Part shown: piece after piece, positions 1 to 10,305 of the stretch
How the letters are laid out: the number at the start of each line of letters is the position of its first letter
How positions within the stretch are numbered: the first letter of the stretch is position 1
Position numbers and translations under genes: made by a program
Notes under the pieces: model-generated
What the model saw: only the letters and a program-made list of their open reading frames with translations
Databases searched by the model: none
Told to the model about the DNA's origin: nothing
Assembly (NCBI GenBank): GCA_003990745.1
Contig: RBNI01001651.1
Coordinates: 1-21,464 of the forward strand
Reading direction: 5' to 3'
Length of the DNA: 21,464 nucleotides
Source of the DNA: Jimgerdemannia flammicorona
Taxonomy: Eukaryota > Mucoromycota > Endogonomycetes > Endogonales > Endogonaceae

Positions 1-1660
1 CCCCCCCTACCCACCAAAAAAAAACCCCCCCTAAAAGCTACTATCAGTAGATATTAGTTCAGCCTTTTGCGTAGATCGACTCAGTCGATTGTTCTAAGAA
101 TACTGTGATATGCCCAAAGATAAGACATTCACTCACACTCAATACTCAATTGTTATAACCAACGTGCTCAACCACCTTGATTTGGTTCGTACCATCTGGG
201 ATACGCTTTAAGATGAACTCTCTCACTGCTGACCATTTTTGCATGCGTCATTTAGCATATTGAGCCGGTAACCCCCGTCGCCAAGAAAGTGAGAGAAAAG
301 ATAATTCATAAGTTAAAGAACAACACACTGTCGCACAGCAGACTGCATGTCATCATATAAAAAATCGGAAGACGAGAACCTGCTGACTATCGAATTCAAA
401 GATTTAAAGCCTGACATAATATTCGTCTTTGTGGGTGCCCCTGCTAAATTGATTTCGTAATGCGCAAATCGTGTAATGCGCGATCCAATTTGGCTCTCTT
501 GACATGACTGGGGCGTGTAATAAGCTCGAGCTGCCCGAATAATCATGGTGCATATATGAAAAGAATGCAGTGTCAAATCGTGAGAGATTGGTATTCATGT
601 CGTTGACGGACATCGACAACTGGTTCGTCCCATTTGCTTTGTCAACGTCCCCAGTCAATTATGGCATTGACGGAAATTCGATCGGTCAGTTCCAGCAATC
701 ATCACGAATTGAACATGGCGTGTTCCACCAAAATCATTATGGAACAGGAATGTGTGCAACACGAATGCTTCATGTTGCAAATGTGGCGAAACTCAGGACA
801 CCGTGCATAGCGGACTTAGGGGTTTTGATCGGGTCTAGCAGAAACCGTGTCTGCAAACCTCAGGGTCCACCTGTGCATGATGTCTATGCCGAGCGGAACA
901 TGAAAGCCTGAAAGACGACGAAGCAGTGATGGCGATGTCTAGTCAGTGATAATTCCAGATATGTGGACGTGCCTGTCTTTGAAACTCGGGCGCTTCATTC
1001 CTTAACACAATCCTGTGCTATAATATCGAGCAATGCTTAGTAGCTTGCAATTATCATTCTAATTTGTCCAGAATGGGAGCCCATGGCCCCTTCATATCAG
1101 CAAACTTATGAAGTATCGCGGCTCCGACGACCGAACCCTGGGCGCGACGATGGCATATAGTGTAAAGTACGTCGATCAAACCAAGCTAGGGCACACATTT
1201 CCGAAAACCGTTCTCCCGAAATGCTGTTTCGGAGGTTCCAATTTTTTTTTCTCAGCTGTAACAAAGACAATTTACGCGACGTCTTGCCATTGTGTGTGAG
1301 ATCCTAGTTTTGCCATTTAATTATATTGAATTGCCATATACAGAGGACCCTTGCTATGGTTCTAGACAGGGGCGTTCACCCAGAACCGGGGATTAATAAG
1401 CGGTGTAAAATTGCGACGTATGGTCAAGCAGTCTCTAGTGAATAAAGGCTATTGTTGCAGGCCAGAAAGGCATGACCGATTGTGATGCTTCATTCGACGA
1501 AGTCGAATTGTCGGAGCGTAGCACAGACTAATGCATGGCTCACCATTCTGGAAAGTTTGCGGTTTTTCAACGTGAGAGAAACTCCAATCCTGTGTCACCA
1601 GGGCGAACCTTATGCATTTTGGGATTTGACATATGATTGGATGCATTCCACAGGTGCTCG
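1..1660. other. 5' intergenic stretch, no gene recognised
   Basis: The stretch opens with C- and A-runs (positions 1-33) and has mixed composition after that. An open frame runs from an ATG at 597 to 911 (+). It gives no recognisable domain, and its codon use is not clearly biased. Overlapping minus-strand frames (313-658) are equally plain. No tRNA or rRNA pattern is visible. It could be a promoter region plus old decayed sequence. Confidence 0.5.
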
Positions 1661-1666
1661 GTGTCC

Positions 1667-1678
1667 TTATATTTAAAG
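1667..1678 (+). promoter_or_regulatory. TATA-like box upstream of the Atg22-like gene
   Basis: TTATATTTAAAG lies about 45-55 nt upstream of the proposed ATG at 1723, a plausible distance for a fungal core promoter. The ATG sits in AACCATGTC, a good fungal initiation context. The assignment rests on position and composition only. Confidence 0.3.
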
Positions 1679-1722
1679 CGCAGCCACTATTCTTACAAAA
1701 CATTTCAAGCTGATTCTTAACC

Positions 1723-3839
1723 ATGTCGCTGAAAGAAAAGTAAGCGCTCTTGACCTCGAAGGCATACAAGTACTAGAAGCCAACTCCATACATGATGATA
1801 AACCAATCGATTTCTCTCTATCCAACAGTTTCTTCACTGACCCTTTCAAGTTTGATGAGTCCCTATACAGTCCCGGTGATAAGGAAGTAATCGAGAAGCA
1901 GGTTCCCACCACTCGAAAGGAACTGTGGGGTTACTATCTCTACTACAATGGCGTAAGTTATCTTTGGACCGGTTTGTCCTGTTGAATCTTGCTCTATATC
2001 ATCGAGGGTACCATCTTCTAACATTCTCTACTATGCATGATATATATAGGACAATGGTTTACCGATCTTTAGTTACATAACCAACCTCATGTTGTATCTC
2101 CCTTACAACGCCGGGTTCGACCCCACTAGCCCAACACCCAACACTCCCTGCAACCAGAACGATAACACGAAGCCCTGTAACGTTTATTTCGGTTCCGGCA
2201 GCGTGCCCGTCACGTCCCTGTCTCTCTACATCCAAGCCATCGGGTTCGTGATCCAATTCCTCCTCTTCACAACATTTGGTGGTATGTATGCTTCTGCGCA
2301 TTGATCGAATCTGCTTTACGTGTTAGCGACTAGTAAATTCATTCCTTTCTCCTGTCTTTCGTATTCCAGCGTTGGCTGATTATGGCCGATGGAACGTCAG
2401 GATCCTGTTCATCGCAACTATTATCGCCTGCGCGACGCAAATTATCCCCATGGCCTTCCAGGACGCCAGCTCATGGCCGGCCATGATGGCCATCACTATC
2501 ATCGCTTCTATCTCGTACGGCACCACGCTTGTTTTCTACGCTGCCGCCTTCCCTACCCTCACCTATAACCTGCCGATTGTCCGCGCTGCCCGTGCATCAA
2601 ATATGCCTGAGGAGGAGGTAGCCTTAGTGACTGAGAAGTGGTTAAACCACGTTTCTACCATTTCCACCACTTGGTCCAACATCGGTTTGCTGTTGGTCAC
2701 AGGCAGCCTCGCGGCCATTGCCCAGGCTCCCTACGGGGAAAGCATCATCGGCAACTACCCGATCTTCAACAACATCGGCACCGCGTTCTGCGGAGCGTTC
2801 TGGGTCGCCAATGCCATTTGGTACTTCATCTGGATCCCGAAGGAGCGAGTAGGCCCGCCGTTGCCCAAGGAGACGAACGTGCTCACCGTTGGCTGGATAT
2901 CTCGTAGGTGTTCTTTTATACAATTTCAAAGCTTCGACTATAGTGTTGTAGAAACTGTATTCTAATGACGCACCTCTTTGCTTATCTATTTTTTAGTGTT
3001 CCGCGCTGTGAGAGAAGCTCGTCGCCTAAAATATGCTTTCCTGTATATCATTGCCTATTTTATGTTCTCCGACGGTGTTAGCACCATCAATAGTCTGCTT
3101 GGCGTTATTCAGGGCCAGATTACTGGCTTCAACGGTCTTGAGGCAAATATTTACATTCTTATGAATCTAATTTGTTTATTTCCAAGATATCGAGATTTGC
3201 CTACATTAACACATACTTTCGCGTATTCCAACCTACCCGCCATTTATTCCTCGCAAACAGACCACTCTTCTTAACCTCGTCACTGGCATCGCCTCCATTC
3301 TTGGCTGCGTCGTTCTCCTCTGGTTTCAGAAGTTGGTCGGCCTCAGCACTAAGTGGGCCCTCATGATTATCCTTGGCGCCACTGCCCTCATCCCTCTCTG
3401 GGGCACCTTCGGCATAGGCTTCACCACCTGGGGCATCCACACCAAGACCGAGCTCTGGCTTGTCTTCTTCTGGTCGGGCTTCGCCACCGCCCCCGTCTAC
3501 GCCTGGCAACAAACCATGCTTGCCGAGCTGACCCCCAAGGGCAAGGCGGGCTTGTTCTTTGGCCTCTTCGGCGTGGCCAACAAGGCCTCCTCGTGGATTG
3601 GGCCCCTCGTCATCGGCGCCATCACCAATGTCACTAATAACGTGTGGGACGGCTGGCCGTTCGTCCTTGCCCTCTTTGTTATACCCATGATCATGATCTT
3701 CTTCATCGACGAGAATCAGGCTCGCATTGATATCGCCGAGTACGACCGCATCGAGGCAGACGCGGAAGCAGCTGCCGCGCAAGGGACATACTCGCCTGAG
3801 ACATACTCGCCCGAGAAGGCGATCAGCGGGAAACTGTAA
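1723..3839 (+). CDS. Atg22-like vacuolar/major facilitator transporter, probably frameshifted
   Basis: This is a multi-pass membrane protein of the Atg22-like branch of the major facilitator superfamily. The yeast founder exports amino acids from the vacuole during autophagy, but the substrate here is unknown. Proposed exons are 1723-1739, 1829-1952, 2050-2281, 2370-2903 and 2997-3839. Introns 1953-2049 (GTAAGT..TAG), 2282-2369 (GTATGT..CAG) and 2904-2996 (GTAGGT..TAG) keep the frame. The first intron (1740-1828, GTAAGC..CAG, pyrimidine-rich 3' end) is inferred, because exon 2 has no in-frame ATG. Visible landmarks are VPTTRKELWGYYLYYNG before the first helix, ALADYGRWN between helices, LTPKGKAGLFFGLFGVANK and a hydrophilic C-tail with two TYSPE repeats. 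Total coding length is about 583 codons, normal for the family. In exon 5 the frame that reads through 3173 does not join the frame used from about 3261, so the copy may be broken. Identity is strong; the 5' exon and intactness are uncertain. Confidence 0.85.
3160..3262 (+). other. Unresolved frame junction in exon 5 of the Atg22-like gene
   Basis: Upstream coding (…GLEANIYILMNLI) is in one frame. Coding from 3261 (TTLLNLVTGIASILG) is shifted by a net +1 (or -2) bases. In between, a third frame reads RFAYINTYFR (about 3193-3222), which looks like family sequence. A branch-like ATTAAC (about 3205-3210) and the first following AG (AACAG, ending 3260) resemble an intron 3' end. No GT donor upstream gives the right phase without deleting expected protein. 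One or two indels, a sequencing error, or a non-canonical intron could explain it. Confidence 0.55.
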
Positions 3840-4176
3840 TTCTTTCTTCTTCCGTCGTTCGCTTATGGACTTAAAAACATTTTATGTACACGTAACAAAA
3901 GGTGTTCGTGCTTTTAATTTATTAATTTTACACTCTACGTGTTTTTGATATAATGTTCTACGACAACTTTATGTAATTAGTAGCGTGCTATTTCGTCGAC
4001 CGACAATGTTTTTTCACCGACAATGTTTTTTCACGGCTGCTATTATCTGTCATGATAAACTGCAACAGTGTATATACAGTTTGCCACGGGCGCACATTGT
4101 AGCAGATGTGACGTAAACGGAATACAAATTCGCGAGCACACTACTCGGCTCTCGGTGGTCGGACTCTCTTCTCACC
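3840..4176. other. Intergenic region 3' of the transporter
   Basis: No gene is seen. It holds the transporter's presumed 3' UTR, a 17-bp tandem duplication at 4000-4033, and a CRE-like TGACGTAA near 4110 that could belong to a promoter for the small ORF at 4177. Confidence 0.5.
4000..4033. repeat. Two tandem copies of a 17-bp unit
   Basis: CCGACAATGTTTTTTCA occurs twice head to tail (4000-4016 and 4017-4033) with no mismatch. It is most simply a recent slippage duplication. Confidence 0.9.
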
Positions 4177-4491
4177 ATGTCATTTAAAATTCAGATCGTT
4201 CACTCCGAATCCAACGCGCTGCATCGCACCAAGTTCACGGTGACCACCTCCGATATCGCAATGCAATGCAGAGCTTTCGGCGGTCATTGTTGCTTCAATA
4301 AGGGCCGCTATGTGTTGGTACTTGCAGAATGTCACGGCGTACAAGCTCGCTTGGTCCCTGAGCAGACGTATTACATAAGAAAAACCCACCACCGGGGTTC
4401 GGGTTTTGAAGAGATGTATATATGTTCCCTAATATATACTCGATTGCTAAACAAGGTACCCTCCCCTCCGCAGTCAGGGAGGGATACATAA
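4177..4491 (+). CDS. Possible small ORF, 104 residues, unknown
   Basis: The ATG has a good context (CACCATGTC), and the first 65 or so codons are richer in GC at third positions than the flanks. No domain, signal peptide or membrane segment is evident. The protein is Cys- and His-containing (HCCFNKGR near residue 37). The last third runs into the hairpin region at 4459-4483 and reads like non-coding sequence, so a splice or a chance ORF is possible. Function is unknown. Confidence 0.25.
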   Translation: MSFKIQIVHSESNALHRTKFTVTTSDIAMQCRAFGGHCCFNKGRYVLVLAECHGVQARLVPEQTYYIRKTHHRGSGFEEMYICSLIYTRLLNKVPSPPQSGRDT

Positions 4492-4541
4492 TTAATTACA
4501 TAATAAATATGTTTATACCCTCCGCAACGAAGTGACGGAGG
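4459..4541. repeat. Two neighbouring GC-rich hairpins
   Basis: Hairpin 1 pairs CCCTCCC (4459-4465) with GGGAGGG (4477-4483). Hairpin 2 pairs CCTCCG (4519-4524) with CGGAGG (4536-4541). They are separated by an AT-rich spacer and both start with ACCCTCC, so they look related. They resemble the ends of small non-autonomous elements or an old palindromic repeat. A third weaker stem (AAAACCC/GGGTTTT) lies just upstream near 4381-4407. Confidence 0.5.
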
Positions 4542-4779
4542 CCCTGGGAGTCAGAACATTATTTGCATGCATCGTTAAGCATGGCAAATCACAAGGCAGG
4601 ACTGTACAATATGCCGTTGCTCTTCCTCTTGCCAAAGCGAGTGTGGTCTCGACGGCGCAAGCCGTTGGCTTGAGTGTGGTAAATGGGCCCAATTTTTTTT
4701 TCAAAACTTGCCTGATTTCAATGAACAATAGAGCATGTTTTGAAAAATTGCACCTTAAATGGGTTCACTTTTATATATA

Positions 4780-5250
4780 TTACTTAAGCTTTTTTGAAAA
4801 AATAAAAATAAAAATAAATAAATAAATAAACTACTACTGAGCTAATACTTAATTTGATCAATTATTAATTATAAATATTATGTAATAGTGCTTTATTTAT
4901 AAGATTATTATTTTTATCTTAATAGTATTTAGATTACTAAATTGAAATATAATTTAATAACTTATGGCTTAACTATAATAAATTATGAAATAACATTAGT
5001 TATGTTAGATTTCAATTTAAAATTACTTTATAAATGACTTAAATTTCTTTTAAATATAAAATTATTAAATTTATTTCGTTTTTTATTATATATATAAAAA
5101 ATATTAAATAATTTACTAAATATCAAATTTATTACTTAGTTTATTAAAAATTTAATTAATAGTACTAAAGTTAAAGTAAATATTAAGATTAGTATTGATA
5201 TACTCAATCAACCAGGACTTTTATTTTTATTTTTATTTTTTTATTTTACA
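4780..5250. repeat. AT-rich block, probably mutated repeat relic
   Basis: There is an abrupt shift to very AT-rich sequence with AAAT microsatellite (4799-4832) and TTTTTA runs (5220-5246), many stops in all frames and almost no CG dinucleotides. Composition matches the flanks of the retrotransposon at 9.3 and 17.5 kb. No domain is readable. Confidence 0.55.
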
Positions 5251-6670
5251 TTACACATGCCGAGAGGAGAAAGTTTGATTTGGAGTCAAATGTCATTCCG
5301 TGCACAATGGCACAATGCCATCACGGGAGATTGACGCAAAGGATGTCCATACGGATATTTACGCCAGAACTCCTTATGGAGAGATCCGGTTCTGTTCAGC
5401 CGGTGTTGCCGTTGCTTTGATAAGCACAATCACGTGTGCGACGCCATAAGTCGTGCGTCATTCCAATATACCCCTATCAAACCGGAGTTTGCCTTACTGG
5501 AGCTTGTCTACCGTCTCGCCGTTTGCTATCCCGTTTTGGCGCGTGTGAGGAGGAGGGGGGGGGGGGGGGGGGGGGGAGGTGCTCCCTGAGATATCTTTGA
5601 TGGAAAGTAGAGAAATTGTGCCTGGGGGTGGCTCCATTTTTATGTTAAAAGCAAAAGGAGATTATATTGCTCATATAGTGCGCACAAAGCATGGGAACAA
5701 TTCAACATGACATGTAAAAAGGAGAATACGACGCACGCCGGGAAATATTTATTATGCCCCCCAATCTTCAAAGGATGCACCCTCGGGAAATATATATATA
5801 CATGAATCTAAGGTTTCGGGCTTAGATTAAAACGCCCCTAGAAGCTTACGGACATTCGTAACCGAATCACGGATTTGTCGGATGGTCAATAGTCCACGGG
5901 AGGTTATATTACATCGCACCGCATAGTTTGCGCTACCGAGAGATTAATGACTTTGGCGGCGGGCGCGACATGCGCATTCGTACCCAGAAATCTGGTCTAT
6001 GCAATTAAAGGCGAATGCAAAAAAGAAAAAATGGCTCACCGAAACGTTTTTAAGAACCTGTGTGAGAATCTGAGATCACAATATACCTGCGGAAAGCAAC
6101 TCTGACACATTTCAGACCTCAGGTCTAGAATACATACTTCGTTGACTTATTACTGAAACCGACCTTGTGTGCTAATTTACCTCGAATAAAGTGATATGAG
6201 ACTGGAAATAGACGTACGCCCCAGCCTGGCAAAGAATAGAAATGGGTTTGCGAAGCTCTGCATTAGATAAGCTGGGCGTAGTTAGTTTCTAGTGCAGAAT
6301 TAGAACTAGAACAACATCGCCAAGTGGTCATGCGATAGAAGCCATTTCGAGCATCCCGTAAATAGAACTACTTTTTTTTACCTTTTTTGAAGGTGGCATA
6401 GCCGAGCTTGAATGGGACTAGCGAACAAAGGTGACATCATCATACATCCGTACCCCACACCTGCCCAAAAAGTGAGCAGCGTTTATAATAATAAATGCGC
6501 GATTATAGGCTGACCTGATTGCAACAATGGCGGTTGCAACATGGCATTAGCTGTAACAAATTTCTAGCAACACTTACTATTAGAATAACATGTACAAAGT
6601 TGTTGGAGTCGTAGAAGCGTTGTGTTGGAACCCTACCTCGTTCTTTTCAGGTAGTCTTATGCGTTCCATC
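5251..6670. other. Intergenic stretch without recognisable gene
   Basis: Composition is mixed. No frame with coding character and no RNA gene was found. The only striking item is the G run at 5555-5576. Confidence 0.5.
5555..5576 (+). repeat. Run of 22 G
   Basis: An uninterrupted run of 22 G follows GAGGAGGA. Such a tract could form a G-quadruplex or be an assembly artefact. No gene is near enough to assign a role. Confidence 0.9.
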
Positions 6671-6675
6671 ATTTG

Positions 6676-6957
6676 TCACGTCAAACAAGTCGGTTTCCCC
6701 TCATGTGCTTTGCGGATTTGACGAACTTGTTGCTCCTGACAGAACAAAAGAGTTTGTTGAGAAAAAACGCCTATATGTCTGTCGGGCCTAGTAAGAGAAT
6801 ATTGCGATTGCGATACGTAAGAATTGCCAGGTATTGGCGTTTTGGAAGGTCCGTTGTAATTTCCCCAATTCTTATTTCTATTTGGAGGACCTACTGATTC
6901 GGCAGCTGGTTGTTTAGCGTCGTATAAAGTACAACCCCATGGCTTCCTATGCCGCGA
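6676..6957 (-). other. Minus-strand open frame without ATG, Asn/Gln/Ser/Pro-rich
   Basis: Stop-to-stop frame of 93 codons on the minus strand with no start codon. It contains NRNKNWGNYNG and NSYVSQSQYSL, a disordered composition like that of some Gag proteins or exon fragments. There is no zinc knuckle and no confident homology. It could be chance. Confidence 0.2.
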
Positions 6958-6998
6958 TTAAAAAAGAAAGAAAAAGAAATACATATTATAACAAAAAG

Positions 6999-7026
6999 TT
7001 TTTTTTTTTTTTTTTTTTTTTTTTTT
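6999..7026 (+). repeat. Run of 28 T
   Basis: An uninterrupted T run. It could be the poly-A tail of a minus-strand retrocopy lying to its right, but no target duplication was found. Confidence 0.9.
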
Positions 7027-8081
7027 CGAGAAATATTTCTAGCTCCTACCCTACGCCGGCCTTCCTGGTGGCCCTGTTACGTCGACTGCCTGCCAAAATC
7101 CGCGTCGTTGCTCTCGACGATCTTCGTACCGAGCTGTATGTGCTGTTCAGCCTGAGATTACTCCGAACACTCGCTCCGCCGTTGTTGGAAAATCACTCTT
7201 GATAAACTTGTGTGGTATACTTGGAAAATTTTGTCGACTGCCGCAAATTCTCGAACTTCTATACCTCGAGGATCTGGTCGTGAATCCGTTACAAAACCAT
7301 GGACCAGCTCCGCTCCTTCTCGATCTTGCCCTATGTAGCCTTTCATCAGTCAACTTGCCGCTCCGCCGCTCTCCGACCTTTGCGCCTCGTAATACATACG
7401 TCAACTGACAATGCATTATTCCCCATGGACTTCTCATCAGCTGCGTGGTGTGCGCCTACATTGGCTGTCTCAAGGTCTCCTCTTATTGCTGTGTAGCAAT
7501 TGCTGGTTCCAGTGGGACTGTGAAATCTGCGGAGTCGGTTTTTTTTTTTTTTTTTTTTTTTGCCCCGTGTGATGAATGCGGTGTGTACCTTTGTCCCTTG
7601 GACAGCGACACGAGGTGCGAGATGTCTAGGCAGTGGATTTGTCTGATTAAGAGATGGATGTCAGCTTTAGTCTGCCATTTGCTTTATTGTCAATTTTTTT
7701 TTTTTCCCTGCTTTCTGCTTCAATGCGTTCAACGTCGTTGCTTATTGCTCAGAAGGGTAATTTTATTATATATACGTGCACGAAGGTAGGGCCCAGGTCC
7801 CTCTCTTAGTATAGACAATCAATATAAGAATGTCCATATGCATTTCTGTTGACAGCCAAAACAGTGGGCGTTTATTTATTTGCGGCGCAGCGGTGGATGA
7901 TAACGTAGTACAACAGTCCTCTCTCAAATGTTCATCTCGAACCGATCTAGTTTGACGCCTGAAGTTCTTGGCTGTTTTCCCAAACGCTCCAAAACAGTTG
8001 AAAGCTTTCAAAGAACCCCACTCTTCTCACAAACCATAAAAAAACGGAAATAGTCGTAGCAACTACCATTTGTCAACCGAA
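7027..8081. other. Intergenic region upstream of the PPxY protein gene
   Basis: It contains a second T run (7539-7561, 23 T) and a shorter one near 7690-7705. A segment at about 7050-7440 is richer in CG dinucleotides and is open in several frames on both strands (for example a minus-strand frame 7346-7158), but nothing is recognisable. The 200 bases before 8082 should hold the promoter of the next gene; no clear TATA box is seen. Confidence 0.4.
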
Positions 8082-8655
8082 ATGGCGTCCCACACAGAGG
8101 TTTCGCAACCCCTATTGATTACGTGTATTCTTTCATCACTTTCAAAAAAGCGTTCCCACTCTGACACCCAGAAAATTTTCCCCTCCACCGTACGAAAAGC
8201 TGCACCGCGCCTACGACATCCCGCCGCCCTACCCCTACGAACAGCCACCTCCGTCGACCGCCGCGCCCGCCATGCTCCGCTTCATCTGCACGGTCGCGCA
8301 CAAAAAAATCTCTGGCGGCGAAAAGCCACATCCCGATTGTCCCGAGCACATCCCGATCAGCACGCAGTTTGACACATCGTTCGACCGATTCTACAAGATG
8401 CTCGAAGACGAGTTCGGAGGCATCTACCACCTGCGTTACATCGACCCCCAGCCTTACGCTTGCCTGATGTTCTTGCAGGACGAGCATGATTGGGCTATCC
8501 TGAAGAAGAAGATGACCAGTCCGGCACACGAGCTCGTTCGCATGCACGTCCTTTGCTCCCCCACGGTCGACGATTGGTTTAGAAAGATCCTTCAGATGTT
8601 ACTCGTACTCGCGGTTTTGTTACTGATTTGTTACATCAAGGACATCTGGAATTAA
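8082..8655 (+). CDS. Small tail-anchored protein with PPPY motifs and a PB1-like domain
   Basis: Two exons, 8082-8122 and 8172-8655, encode 174 residues. The 49-nt intron has donor GTGTAT, branch CTGAC and acceptor CAG and joins the frame exactly. Residues 15-47 are proline-rich with PPPY at 18-21 and 31-34, the motif bound by WW domains of Nedd4/Rsp5-type ubiquitin ligases. Residues 48 to about 141 form a compact basic/acidic region. LRYID (101-105) and QDEHDW (116-121) recall the acidic motif of PB1 interaction domains. Residues 153-169 (ILQMLLVLAVLLLICYI) are one hydrophobic helix followed by KDIWN, so the protein should be a tail-anchored membrane protein facing the cytosol. High GC and strong codon bias against an AT-rich flank support coding. 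A role as a membrane adaptor for ubiquitin ligase is an inference. The shorter ATG at 8272 would drop the PPPY region. Confidence 0.75.
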
Positions 8656-9279
8656 CAATGAAAAAAAATAAAAAAAAATAAAAATGCGACTTTTAAGTTT
8701 ATCTAGACTAACTAGTCAAACAAGGATGGTAGCAAAGTAAAATAAAGAGTTTTCTGTGGCGTTGGTGCGGTACGTTAGGTCTAAAGCTTAACACTGTATA
8801 TAACTGAATAGGGGGGGTGTTTTCATAAAATTATTTTCCAATGTGTTTTGATGGGACCACTCTTGTATAATACGCAGAAAAAAAAAAAAATTCATAGCCT
8901 CTAGCTCGAATTTTCAACTCAGTAGCTGCCAGCGTAAACTCAAGTGTGGGGAAGACCAAGGAACGTCGACAGTGTTGCTCGATGGCAAAGCAAAGCAAAA
9001 CAAATTTTCACGGCATGTATATACGAAAGCTGTGTCACCCATTTCACGTGACCGCGTAATTTCCGAACGTCCAGAATAAACCACACTTTTCGTAGGAATT
9101 ATATGGGGGCAGGTGAGTGACAGTTGTTTGGTTTTTATATCTAACATGTACAAAACATATAAAAGCAACCTACTGCATGTGTGAGTACCACACATTCTTG
9201 AGCAAATCTCAAAAAAAAAAAAAAATCTGACTCCTAAGTATCAAACAAAACTCTGTAGTGATGGGCTGCCTCATAGATA
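8656..9279. other. Intergenic region 3' of the PPxY gene
   Basis: It begins with A-rich AAAAAAATAAAA repeats (8660-8684), likely the 3' UTR, then mixed sequence with A runs at 8878-8890 and 9211-9225. No gene was found; a minus-strand frame at 8914-9195 has no coding character. Confidence 0.5.
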
Positions 9280-9526
9280 TAAAAAGAGTAAAAGAAATAG
9301 TAGTTATATATCTAAAAAGACTAGTTATATGTATTATTTTAAATTAAAACTCTTTGAGTAGATCTTTAAAAGAATAAAAATTAACTTATATAGTTTTTAG
9401 TTTAAAAGTAAAATAAGAATAATATCAGATATATTCTTTATTATATAAGTATTTTGTAGATAAATTTGGCTATATTATAAAATTATAAAAAAAAAAAAAA
9501 ATCTAATAAATTTAAAATTTTTAAGC
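9280..9526. repeat. AT-rich flank of the LTR retrotransposon
   Basis: Very AT-rich, full of stops, no CG dinucleotides. It is the left part of the repeat block into which the LTR element inserted. The right part resumes at 17,493 with the same composition. Confidence 0.5.
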
Positions 9527-9531
9527 AATTT
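9527..9531. repeat. Target-site duplication, left copy (AATTT)
   Basis: AATTT directly precedes the left LTR and recurs directly after the right LTR at 17488-17492. This 5-bp duplication is the usual size for Ty3/gypsy integration and fixes both element ends. Confidence 0.85.
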
Positions 9532-9995
9532 TGTAATGGTTTTAGTTTCTTTAAGAGGAAGCAGCTAAATCTGGAAGTTCTAGTTGGTCTAAAGTAACTC
9601 AAAGAGATATTTAAAGGTTCAAGTATTCTTGAAGGATTTCTGAGAGAAAGTATTCTGAGCTTTATTCAGACAGAGAATAAGGATATTTATACATAATCTG
9701 AAAGAAAGATCCAGAAGAATCTTAGAAAGAAAGAGAAATACCAAGAAATGAGTTCTTAGCAAAGCTGACTAATACTATTTTACAATGTTCTGAAAGGTTC
9801 CATGACTAGCTAAGACAAGATACTTGGTGCCAAGGAAAGACAAGAATGTTCTAGTGGTGTCTGGATACTGAGAGAAGGTTTTTAAGCAAGTAGAAGGTAG
9901 TAGAACATAGTAAAATGTTTAAGAAATAATAAGAAAAGACTAACTAAAAGACACAAAAATATACTAAAACTAAATATGACTGTGAAATTGTTACA
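9532..9995 (-). repeat. 3' LTR (left copy), 464 bp
   Basis: On the + strand it starts TGTAATGG and ends ATTGTTACA, the canonical TG..CA ends. It aligns end to end with 17038-17487. Differences are mostly transitions, plus small indels, the largest about 20 bp near the right end (left copy has extra sequence around 9926-9952). Confidence 0.93.
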
Positions 9996-10008
9996 TCCCT
10001 CCCTCTTT
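9996..10008 (-). other. Polypurine tract of the LTR element
   Basis: On the minus strand AAAGAGGGAGGGA lies directly before the 3' LTR. This is the position and composition of the plus-strand primer of LTR retrotransposons and confirms minus orientation. Confidence 0.85.
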
Positions 10009-10305
10009 AAGAACTAATATCCTTGTTGAGTTCCTAGGTAATATAAGACTAGATATACTTAACCAAAATTTCTCAAACTTGTATCAGTACATTGGTAGAG
10101 ATTAGCCATTCTTATATAGAGCAGAGGGCCTATTACCAAACTAACTAACTGGGAGAGGTTCAAATCTAGCTAGTAGCTTCATTTTGGTGGACTTCTTGTT
10201 CATTAAATGTTCTGCTGATTCTGAGGTCCCAAAGTAAACTTCTGATACACAAGACACTGGTCTTTGCCATAGATCATCAATAATCCAAGAAAGTCACTAT
10301 AGGGA

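Noticed and set aside
1..33. Possible telomere repeat at the window start
   Set aside because: It has C runs with CTA but no regular CCCTAA array.
597..911. 104-residue + ORF in the first kilobase
   Set aside because: No domain, no clear codon bias, no splice pattern. Left as unassigned.
1675..1830. Longer open frame upstream of transporter exon 2 as extra coding sequence
   Set aside because: The frame has no ATG. A GTAAGC..CAACAG intron (1740-1828) from the well-placed ATG at 1723 fits the phase and gives a normal N-terminus.
3174..3260. Intron GTTTAT..AACAG to fix the transporter frame
   Set aside because: The phase does not match. Splicing here leads to a stop within a few codons.
3201..3782. 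193-codon minus-strand ORF over the transporter's last exon
   Set aside because: It is the shadow of a GC-rich, strongly biased coding exon on the + strand. Its product is rich in Asp/Glu/Gly with no domain.
4532..4825. 97-residue + ORF crossing into the AT-rich block
   Set aside because: It ends in Lys/Ile-rich translation of AAATAAA repeats and starts in a hairpin, so it is probably chance.
8119..8547. 142-codon minus-strand ORF over the PPxY gene
   Set aside because: The + strand model has a splice-consistent frame, PPPY motifs and a membrane anchor. The minus frame shows nothing comparable.
10150..10180. GGTTCAAATC as a tRNA B box
   Set aside because: It lies in the non-coding 3' part of the LTR element, and no A box or cloverleaf surrounds it.
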